Below, piece by piece: positions 1 to 5,508 of a stretch of 6,031 bases of DNA. A program made the translations under genes and the position numbers. Positions within the stretch are counted from its first letter, which is position 1, and every line of letters starts with the position of its first letter. This DNA comes from an uncultured Actinomycetes bacterium (GTDB taxonomy: Bacteria > Actinomycetota > Acidimicrobiia > Acidimicrobiales > RAAP-2). The stretch covers positions 1 through 6,031 of the forward strand of contig CAITOG010000133.1 of assembly GCA_903893955.1 (NCBI GenBank), in the 5' to 3' direction. The notes under the pieces were generated by a model. It had not been told where the DNA came from, did not search any database, and saw only the letters and a list, made by a program, of their open reading frames with translations.

Positions 1-95
1 CAGGGGTTCGAACGTCGCTATTTGGCTCGGATAGACAGCGGATGGCGAATTGCACCCATAGAACTGGGAATACGTTGTCATTCCTACAACATCGG

Positions 96-169
96 TGGAG
101 GCGATGGGACTCGAACCCACGACTTCCTGCTTGCAAAGCAGGTGCTCTAGCCAACTGAGCTACGCCCCC
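96..169 (-). tRNA. tRNA-Ala (anticodon UGC)
   Basis: Read on the minus strand this folds into a complete 74-nt cloverleaf. The 7-bp acceptor stem pairs GGGGGCG with CGCCTCC (one G-U). The D stem GCTC/GAGC encloses a 9-nt loop, the anticodon stem CCTGC/GCAGG encloses loop TTTGCAA, the variable loop has 5 nt, and the T stem GTGGG/CCCAT encloses TTCGAGT. The anticodon TGC reads alanine GCN codons. The discriminator base is A. CCA is not fully encoded: after the discriminator the genome reads CCG. The gene is transcribed away from the operon at 400, so the two do not share a transcript. A TAnnnT-like TAGCCT on the minus strand (plus 194-199) would suit a short 5' leader, but it lacks a convincing -35 and is only a possibility. 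Confidence 0.97.
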
Positions 170-261
170 ATGGAACGGGATGACCGAACTGACAGGCTAT
201 CCCGCGCGACGCACACCCGACTCACCATCTCAGGAAGTGACCGTGGCACACCTCAACTTCG

Positions 262-273
262 CTCGCCGGCGAG
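262..273. repeat. 12-bp perfect palindrome CTCGCCGGCGAG
   Basis: The sequence CTCGCCGGCGAG equals its own reverse complement. It sits 4 bp before a second inverted repeat in the shared promoter region. A protein-binding role is possible, but in GC-rich DNA a 12-bp palindrome without a spacer can occur by chance. Confidence 0.35.
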
Positions 274-277
274 ATAT

Positions 278-293
278 CGAGGTGATCATCTCG
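278..293. promoter_or_regulatory. Candidate operator: 16-bp inverted repeat around TGATCA
   Basis: CGAGGTGATCATCTCG is symmetrical about 285/286 at 7 of 8 base pairs; only 282/289 (G versus T) breaks the symmetry. Its outer CGAG/CTCG arms and TGATCA core have the size of a site for a dimeric helix-turn-helix repressor. It lies about 107 bp upstream of the operon start and about 110 bp upstream of the tRNA, in the only region where the operon's control sequences can lie. No regulator gene is visible in the window, so the binding protein is unknown and the regulatory role is inferred. Confidence 0.35.
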
Positions 294-387
294 GGGGACT
301 GCGCCACGAGGAGTGCTGACCATCGAAGTCATCAGAGTGCGACGACGAGGACATCGAATGCCCTCCCACCGTCACCAACCCGGGCCG

Positions 388-400
388 TAGGCTCAGCGTG
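388..400 (+). promoter_or_regulatory. Candidate -10 element for leaderless operon transcript
   Basis: TAGGCT (388-393) fits the actinobacterial -10 pattern TAnnnT and ends 6 nt before the GTG start at 400. Transcription would thus begin at or next to the start codon and give a leaderless mRNA. The lack of a purine-rich ribosome-binding site before 400 supports this, as does the common use of leaderless starts in Actinobacteria. I find no clear -35 box, so regulators bound further upstream may matter. Confidence 0.5.
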
Positions 401-1812
401 TGCCGGTGCTCGCCATTGATCAGGGGACGTCATCGACCAAGGCGATCGTGCTCGATGACGACGGGATCGTCGTCGCCAAGGTGACCAAGAGCGTCACGAC
501 GCGAACGGTTGCCGACCAAGTCACCCAGGATCCGGCCGAGCTTCTCGCTTCGGTCATAGGCGCGGGTCGAGAGGCAGTTGCACACTCAGGCAGATCGATC
601 GACGCGGTGGGACTCGCGAACCAGGGCGAGACAGTCATGGCGTGGGACCGAGTCTCAGGGGCACCCGACGGTCCGGCGATCTCCTGGCAGGACGGCAGGG
701 CCGCGGCGGTGTGCGGGCGACTTCAAGACCATGCCGAGCGGCTCCACGCATTGACAGGCCTACCACTCGACCCTTACTTCTCGGCGCCAAAGCTGACGTG
801 GTTGCAAGAGCAGGGTGCGAAAGGTGCTGTCACGACGTCGGACACCTGGCTACTCCACCAGCTCACCGGCGAGTTCGTGACCGACGTGACCACAGCGTCG
901 CGCTCGTTGGTCCTCGACCTCGATGCACGGCAGTGGTCCTCCGAAGCGCTCGAGCTCTTCGGACTCCCTCTTGAGGCCATGCCGCGCCTGACGACATGCG
1001 CTGAGGTGGTCGGGTACACGAACGCGTTTGGCCCCGACATCCCGATCTCTGGTTTGGCCGTGGATCAACAGGCGGCGTTGATTGCCCAAGGTTGTCTCGA
1101 GTCTGGACTGGCCAAGTGCACCTATGGCACCGGTGCGTTCCTCCTTCTCAGCACCGGCTCGACATCGCTCCGCTCGACGAGCGGACTGTCCAGCTCGGTC
1201 GCCTTTGAGGCGGGCGGTTCCCACGGCTATTGCCTCGACGGACAGAGCTACACCGCTGGCGCGGCGATCAGCTGGCTCGCTCGCATCGGCCTCCTGCGCG
1301 ATCCAGCCGCCCTTGATGCAGCGCTCGATGGAGCACTCGACCGTGAGCTGGTGGCAGTGCCGGCATTGGCCGGGCTCGGCTCGCCGTGGTGGTCGCCATC
1401 GGCTCGAGGAACCATTGAGGGTCTCGGTCTTGAATCCACGGCGGAGGACATCATCCGAGCGGTGATCGAAGGAGTCTGCGCGCAGATCGCGATCCTGTGC
1501 CGGGCTGCAACAAAGGACATGGGGTCACCCCTTCAGGCGCTTCGAGTCGACGGCGGCCTCACTCGATCATCGTCGCTGCTCCAGATCCAAGCCGATCTGC
1601 TTCAGATCCCAGTCGAGGTCTACCCCTCGCCTGACGCCACCGCCCTCGGGGTCGCGGCGCTGGCTCGCTGCGGTCGCGACGGGGGACCTTTCGAGCCACC
1701 GGCCTTCGAGCCTGTGGCGGTCGTCGAACCATCGATGACCGCGGACGAGGCGGGTCACCGGTTAGCGCGCTTCGAGGCGGCGGTGGCACGGTCGCTAGAG
1801 GCATCTAAGTGA
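400..1812 (+). CDS. FGGY-family carbohydrate kinase, glycerol kinase-like
   Basis: This 470-aa cytoplasmic protein has the two actin-like ATPase domains of the FGGY family and is slightly shorter than typical GlpK (about 500 aa). It should use ATP to phosphorylate a polyol or sugar. Visible motifs are the N-terminal phosphate loop DQGTSS (7-12), NQGE (74-77), ISWQDGR (94-100), a match to the FGGY signature at 126-138 (PYFSAPKLTW), the catalytic base region VDQQ (221-224, Asp222), TYGTGAF (241-247) and the adenine-side VDGG (383-386). Of the glycerol-contacting residues of E. coli GlpK, the equivalents of Glu84, Trp103, Tyr135, Asp245 and Phe270 are retained (Glu77, Trp96, Tyr126, Asp222, Phe247), but Arg83 is Gly76. 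GlpK similarity is clear; the exact substrate is not. The GTG start places DQGTSS at the usual distance from the N-terminus. Its TGA stop overlaps the next start by 4 bp (GTGA). Confidence 0.9.
   Translation: MPVLAIDQGTSSTKAIVLDDDGIVVAKVTKSVTTRTVADQVTQDPAELLASVIGAGREAVAHSGRSIDAVGLANQGETVMAWDRVSGAPDGPAISWQDGRAAAVCGRLQDHAERLHALTGLPLDPYFSAPKLTWLQEQGAKGAVTTSDTWLLHQLTGEFVTDVTTASRSLVLDLDARQWSSEALELFGLPLEAMPRLTTCAEVVGYTNAFGPDIPISGLAVDQQAALIAQGCLESGLAKCTYGTGAFLLLSTGSTSLRSTSGLSSSVAFEAGGSHGYCLDGQSYTAGAAISWLARIGLLRDPAALDAALDGALDRELVAVPALAGLGSPWWSPSARGTIEGLGLESTAEDIIRAVIEGVCAQIAILCRAATKDMGSPLQALRVDGGLTRSSSLLQIQADLLQIPVEVYPSPDATALGVAALARCGRDGGPFEPPAFEPVAVVEPSMTADEAGHRLARFEAAVARSLEASK
1797..1801 (+). promoter_or_regulatory. 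Ribosome-binding site for the GlpA-like gene
   Basis: AGAGG lies 7 nt before the GTG at 1809, inside the end of the kinase gene. It supports that GTG as the start and coupled translation through the GTGA overlap. Confidence 0.5.
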
Positions 1813-3224
1813 GGCCGGCAATCACCGAGCACGACGTCGCCGTGATCGGTGCCGGAGTGGTGGGCTGTGCGATCGCTCGTCGGCTGGAGCGAGCAGGCCT
1901 CGATGTCGTGCTCCTCGACGCTAGAGGTGACGTCGGCGATGGCACCTCGAAGGCGAACACGGCCATCTTGCACACCGGCTTCGACACGGTTCCCGGGTCG
2001 CTCGAGTCGACGCTCGTCACCACCGGCTACAAGCTGCTCGCCGAGCATGCGGCATCGGCTGGGATCGCGGTGGAGCCGTGCGGAGCGCTGCTCGTCGCCT
2101 GGGATGAAGAGCAAGATGCCGCGCTCGGTGACATCAGGGACAAGGCGATAGCCAATGGTTACCTCGATGCCGCGATCATCGACGCCGACGAGGTGGTTCG
2201 CCGAGAGCCACACCTCGGCCCTGGGTCACGGCGTGGCCTGGAGGTCCCCGGTGAGTCGATCATCGACCCCTGGTCAGTGAGCCTGTCCTTCGCCATCGAG
2301 GCGCTCCGCGGGGGTGCCACCATCGCCCTTGGCCGGGAGGTGAGGGGCGTCGAGGCAGTCGGTGACGTGCACCAGCTCTTGCTCGACGACGGCGCCACGT
2401 TGCGAGCTCGTTGGACGATCAACGTTGGTGGTCTTCGCTCAGATGAGATCCATCGCATGTTCGGCCACCACTCGTTCACGGTGACCCCTCGTCGAGGTCA
2501 GCTCCTCGTCTTCGACAAGCTGGCCCGTCCGCTGCTCAACGAGATCCTCCTCCCGGTCCCTACCGAACGGACCAAGGGCGTCTTGGTCTCGCCAACCGTG
2601 TTCGGCAACGTGCTGCTCGGACCGACCGCCGAAGACCTCGACGACATCGGCGACACCGCCTCGACCGAGGACGGCATCGCAGCGCTACTCGACGCGGGAC
2701 GACGCGTCCTGCCGGCGCTCCTCAGCGAGGAAGTGACAGCGATCTACGCCGGTCTTCGAGCTGCCACCGAGCACCGCGACTTCCAAATCGAATCGCACCC
2801 TTCGGAGCGCTATGTCTGTGTCGGCGGCATCCGGTCGACCGGCCTGACTGCTTCGATGGCGATCGCCGAGCACGTCGCTGGACTCCTCGCGGTGGCTGGA
2901 GAGTCGACAGAGCACGGTCGCGAGCTCGACGCCACGATCGTGATGCCGCCGCTCGGTGAGACGCAGCGTCGCCCTGCTCGAGACGCAGCTCTCATCGAGA
3001 GGAATCCTGCCTACGGCCGGATCGTGTGCCACTGCGAACAGGTGAGCGCGGGCGAGGTGTTCGACGCCCTCCGCAGCGAGCTGCCACCCTCAGATCTCGA
3101 CGGGCTTCGTCGGCGCACCAGAGCCTGCAACGGTCGCTGCCAAGGCTTCTACTGCTCGACCGAGATCCTGGCGTTGGCTGATGCCGCCGGCTTGGACCTG
3201 GATCCTCTCGGATGGTCGAGGTGA
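1809..3224 (+). CDS. GlpA-like FAD oxidoreductase with C-terminal BFD [2Fe-2S] domain
   Basis: This 471-aa protein is a DAO-type FAD oxidoreductase related to glycerol-3-phosphate dehydrogenase subunit A. The FAD-binding βαβ fold begins at residue 9, with GAGVVG at 14-19 and the acidic strand end LLDAR at 35-39. The family-typical IYAGLRAATEHRDFQI (312-327) and GGIRSTGLTAS (339-349) complete the DAO domain. From about 400 comes a BFD-like domain: VCHCEQVSAGEV followed by RRRTRACNGRCQGFYC. Cys407, Cys409, Cys444 and Cys449 fit the four [2Fe-2S] ligands; Cys440 is an extra cysteine where GlpA proteins usually have Gly or another small residue. It probably oxidises the phosphorylated product of the upstream kinase and passes electrons to the next gene's flavoprotein. 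No transmembrane segment is visible, so it may be soluble or peripherally attached. sn-Glycerol 3-phosphate is the family substrate; here it is an inference. The GTG start overlaps the kinase stop by 4 bp. Confidence 0.88.
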   Translation: MRPAITEHDVAVIGAGVVGCAIARRLERAGLDVVLLDARGDVGDGTSKANTAILHTGFDTVPGSLESTLVTTGYKLLAEHAASAGIAVEPCGALLVAWDEEQDAALGDIRDKAIANGYLDAAIIDADEVVRREPHLGPGSRRGLEVPGESIIDPWSVSLSFAIEALRGGATIALGREVRGVEAVGDVHQLLLDDGATLRARWTINVGGLRSDEIHRMFGHHSFTVTPRRGQLLVFDKLARPLLNEILLPVPTERTKGVLVSPTVFGNVLLGPTAEDLDDIGDTASTEDGIAALLDAGRRVLPALLSEEVTAIYAGLRAATEHRDFQIESHPSERYVCVGGIRSTGLTASMAIAEHVAGLLAVAGESTEHGRELDATIVMPPLGETQRRPARDAALIERNPAYGRIVCHCEQVSAGEVFDALRSELPPSDLDGLRRRTRACNGRCQGFYCSTEILALADAAGLDLDPLGWSR

Positions 3225-4441
3225 CCGAACCCACCGTCGTCATCGTCGGCGCTGGCCCCACTGGGCTCAGTGCGGCAGCTGAGCTTCGCCGGCTCGGCGT
3301 CCACGGTGTCGTGGTCGTCGAGCGGGACAAGGAACCAGGGGGCATTCCTCGCTTCACCGATCACCAGGGCTTCGGCATCCAAGATCTCCGCCGATCCATG
3401 ACCGGGCCTCGGTACGCCACGTCCTTAGTCCGCCAAGCGACCGCGCTCGGCGTCGATGTCCGTTGTGCCGTCACCGCCACCAAGCTCGCCGACGGTTCGG
3501 TCGAGCTCGCCGGACCGGCTGGCATCGAGGTGGTTCGGCCTCGAGTGACGATCCTCGCCACTGGAGCCCGAGAGCGACCGCGCTCGGCACGCCTCATCCC
3601 CGGCGATCGAGGAGCTGGCGTCATGACCACGGGCCAGCTCCAGCAACGAGCCATGGCAGATCGACCCCTCGGACGCCGGGCAGTCATCGTCGGCGCCGAG
3701 CATGTCTCGTACTCCGCAGCCATGCTGCTGCGCCACCAGGGTGCCAGCGTCGTGGCCATGGTGACGGAGCAGCCCGGCCATCAGTCGGTGGCCGGCGCTG
3801 ACATCGTCGGCCGGATGTGGCTCAAGGCGCCGCTCATGACGGCAACCAAGGTCGTCGAGATCATCGGGCGACGACGGGTCGAGGGCGTCGTCCTCGAAGA
3901 GATGTCCACCAAGCGACGTCGGCGGGTGGATGCTGACACCGTCGTGCTGAGCGGCGACTGGATCCCTGACAACGAGCTGGCCCGCCGCTCGGGCCTGGAG
4001 ATGGACCCGATGACACGTGGTCCTCTCGTCGATGCGAGTGGTCGGACCAGTACCAGCTCGATCTTGGCTGGCGGCAATCTCGTCCACCCGGTGGAGACAG
4101 CCGGTACCTGCTCTCTCGAGGGGCGGCTCCTGGCCCGGGCGCTGGCTGCGGGCCTCGCAGATGATCCGCGAAGCGCCACTGGCGTTCGCCTGCATGTCCG
4201 TGCGCCGGTGGCGTGGGCGTGGCCCGGACGGCTCGATCCAACTGCGGTGCCACCCCATGTCCTCTTCCAGCTCTCGACCACAACAACTGCTCGGCATGCC
4301 GTCATGCGCCAGGGGACTCGCGTGCTCGGCACGACTCGGCTGCGCCATGGACGCCCAGGACGATCGTTGCGCATTCCCGGGACTGTGGCAGCATCGGTCG
4401 ACCCCGGAGGAGAAGACGTGACGCTGGAAGTCGAGTCATGA
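3212..4441 (+). CDS. GlpB-like FAD/NAD(P)-dependent oxidoreductase
   Basis: This 409-aa two-dinucleotide-domain flavoprotein belongs to the pyridine nucleotide-disulfide oxidoreductase fold, of the kind often found beside GlpA-like proteins. FAD binding: VVIVGAGPTGLSAA (9-22), the acidic strand end VVVER (34-38) and the ATGARERPR motif (116-124). The second dinucleotide domain has AVIVGAEHVSYSAA (157-170). AGGNLVHPVETAGTCSLEGR (286-305) closes the FAD site. There is no CxxC redox disulfide, so it is not a thioredoxin-reductase-type enzyme; it probably moves electrons between the GlpA-like [2Fe-2S] subunit and NAD(P) or another acceptor. The last 80 or so residues form a β-rich tail with no cysteine motif, so a fused DUF1667 domain is not apparent. 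Two starts are possible: ATG 3212 (13-bp overlap with the upstream gene) or GTG 3221, three codons later, which gives the same 4-bp GTGA overlap as the previous junction. The role is inferred from family and context. Confidence 0.83.
   Translation: MVEVTEPTVVIVGAGPTGLSAAAELRRLGVHGVVVVERDKEPGGIPRFTDHQGFGIQDLRRSMTGPRYATSLVRQATALGVDVRCAVTATKLADGSVELAGPAGIEVVRPRVTILATGARERPRSARLIPGDRGAGVMTTGQLQQRAMADRPLGRRAVIVGAEHVSYSAAMLLRHQGASVVAMVTEQPGHQSVAGADIVGRMWLKAPLMTATKVVEIIGRRRVEGVVLEEMSTKRRRRVDADTVVLSGDWIPDNELARRSGLEMDPMTRGPLVDASGRTSTSSILAGGNLVHPVETAGTCSLEGRLLARALAAGLADDPRSATGVRLHVRAPVAWAWPGRLDPTAVPPHVLFQLSTTTTARHAVMRQGTRVLGTTRLRHGRPGRSLRIPGTVAASVDPGGEDVTLEVES
4426..4430 (+). promoter_or_regulatory. 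Ribosome-binding site deciding the monooxygenase start
   Basis: GGAAG lies 7 nt before ATG 4438, within the end of the GlpB-like gene. With the ATGA overlap it supports 4438, rather than the open frame reaching back to 4213, as the true start. Confidence 0.5.
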
Positions 4442-5496
4442 GTACCAGGCCGCTCGAGATCTCATGGTTCGCTGCGCTCTGCGACGATGACGCCGAGGTC
4501 CTCGGCGATCCCGATCGTGCGATCCCGTCGAGCTTCGACCACTGCGCGGCGATCGCCCTCGAGGCCGAGCGCCAGGGCTTCGACTCGATTCTCCTGCCTT
4601 CGGGATACGAGCTCGGGATCGACAACACCACCTTCGCGGCGGCCATCGCCTCCATGACGTCTCGACTTCGACTGCTGCTCGCCATCAGGACCGGCGAGCT
4701 GTGGGCGCCACAGCTGGCACGCCAGATCGCTTCGCTGGACGAGATCGCCGAGGGTCGGCTCGACCTGAACGCCATCTCCTCGCCGCTGCCCGGCGAGGAG
4801 CTCGACTCAGCGAGCCGCTATCAGCGCACCGCAGCGGTCTTGGGGGCGCTCGACGACCTGCTCGGCGGCACATCGACTGCCATCGGTGACGCGACGGTGG
4901 CACCACCGAGGATCGCTCGCACCCAAGCTCGTCGTCCTCCCTTCTACTTCGGTGGACTCTCCGAGGAGGCCCGCGAGGTCGCCGCTCGCTGCGCCGACGT
5001 CTACTTGATGTGGCCCGATCGTCTCGATCGTGTGGCAGACGTCGTCCAAGACCTTCGCCGACGAACAGCACACCACGGCCGGGCGCTCCGATTCGGCTAC
5101 CGGATCCACGTAGTCGTCCGACGCAGTGAGGCGGCAGCTCGAGAGGCGGCGGCAGAGCTCGTGGCATCGATCGAGGACGCGGCGGGCGCAGCGGTTCGCT
5201 CCAAGGCACTCGACAGCGGTTCGGTCGGCGTAGCTCGCCAGACAGAGCTACGAGACGGGGCAGATGATGCCGGCTACGTCGACGGGGTCGTCTTCACCGG
5301 CATCGGTCGAGCCCGTTCAGGGTGTGGCGCGGCAATCGTCGGCACGCCGGCCCAAGTCAAGGACTACCTCAGTGAGCTGTCCAACCTCGGCATGGAGGCG
5401 GTGATCCTCTCGGGCTATCCCCACATCGAGGAGTGCCGGCGCTTCGGCGAGCTGGTGCTGCCCACCCTCGAGCACGCACCGCTTGTGCTCCGCTGA
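4438..5496 (+). CDS. SsuD-like LLM-class flavin-dependent monooxygenase
   Basis: This 352-aa protein is a bacterial-luciferase-like TIM-barrel monooxygenase, closest by eye to the alkanesulfonate monooxygenase SsuD. Shared segments are LEISWFAAL (6-14), GFDSILLPSG (47-56), ARQIASLDEIAEGRLDLN (94-111), PPFYFGGLSEEAREVAA (167-183), ADVYLMWPD (186-194), LRFGYRIHVVVR (218-229), GTPAQVKDYL (302-311) and the SsuD-typical C-terminal LSGYPHIEE (324-332). The E. coli SsuD active-site Arg226, His228 and Tyr331 have equivalents in Arg222, His224 and Tyr327. Cys54, also in that active site, has no cysteine equivalent: the PSGYELG loop (54-60) differs. Such enzymes use FMNH2 and O2, in SsuD to split a C-S bond and release sulfite. 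No SsuE-type flavin reductase or Ssu transporter is nearby. The open frame extends upstream to 4213, but that part only shadows the GlpB-like gene; ATG 4438 gives the family N-terminus and a 4-bp ATGA overlap. The substrate is unknown. Confidence 0.87.
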   Translation: MSTRPLEISWFAALCDDDAEVLGDPDRAIPSSFDHCAAIALEAERQGFDSILLPSGYELGIDNTTFAAAIASMTSRLRLLLAIRTGELWAPQLARQIASLDEIAEGRLDLNAISSPLPGEELDSASRYQRTAAVLGALDDLLGGTSTAIGDATVAPPRIARTQARRPPFYFGGLSEEAREVAARCADVYLMWPDRLDRVADVVQDLRRRTAHHGRALRFGYRIHVVVRRSEAAAREAAAELVASIEDAAGAAVRSKALDSGSVGVARQTELRDGADDAGYVDGVVFTGIGRARSGCGAAIVGTPAQVKDYLSELSNLGMEAVILSGYPHIEECRRFGELVLPTLEHAPLVLR

Positions 5497-5508
5497 GCGA
5501 GCGTCAGC
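5492..5508. terminator. Short hairpin spanning both convergent stop codons
   Basis: GCTGAGCGAGCGTCAGC has 5-bp arms GCTGA/TCAGC around a 7-nt loop. The left arm carries the TGA of the plus-strand monooxygenase, and the right arm carries the TGA of the minus-strand dehydrogenase. It is the only inverted repeat I noticed at the convergence point and reads the same way in either direction. The stem is short and no T-run follows on either side, so it is at best a weak terminator. Confidence 0.2.

Larger units (their letters stand above)
170..399. other. Intergenic region between divergent tRNA-Ala and operon
   Basis: About 230 bp separate the 5' end of the tRNA from the first operon gene, and both are transcribed outward from here, so it should hold both promoters. 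Reading frames that cross it have no recognisable protein content and partly overlap the tRNA, so I call it non-coding. It contains a 12-bp perfect palindrome (262-273), a 16-bp near-perfect palindrome (278-293) and a candidate -10 element immediately before the start codon at 400. I see no riboswitch, no further RNA gene and no terminator. Confidence 0.6.

Noticed and set aside
1..13. GGGGTTCGAAC at the left edge as a T-arm of a cut-off second tRNA
   Set aside because: The flanking bases do not pair as a T stem on either strand, and no acceptor stem follows.
74..90. GTTGT/ACAAC hairpin just downstream of the tRNA as its terminator
   Set aside because: The stem has only 5 bp with two G-C pairs, and no T-run follows on the minus strand.
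96..169. tRNA-Ala as an integration (att) site of a mobile element
   Set aside because: No second copy of the tRNA 3' end, no integrase and no other mobile gene are visible in the window.
95..419. Open frames at 95-319 and 180-419 as small genes upstream of the operon
   Set aside because: One runs across the tRNA and the other runs into the kinase start. Neither has recognisable protein sequence, and Arg/Ser/Thr-rich composition is typical of chance frames in GC-rich DNA.
3425..4348. 307-codon antisense open frame inside the GlpB-like gene
   Set aside because: Its product shows no family features, while the plus-strand frame has clear FAD motifs throughout. Long shadow frames are expected at this GC content.
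4213..4437. N-terminal extension of the monooxygenase back to 4213
   Set aside because: The first 75 codons overlap the GlpB-like gene in another frame and resemble nothing in LLM proteins. ATG 4438 has a ribosome site and an ATGA overlap and starts at the family N-terminus.
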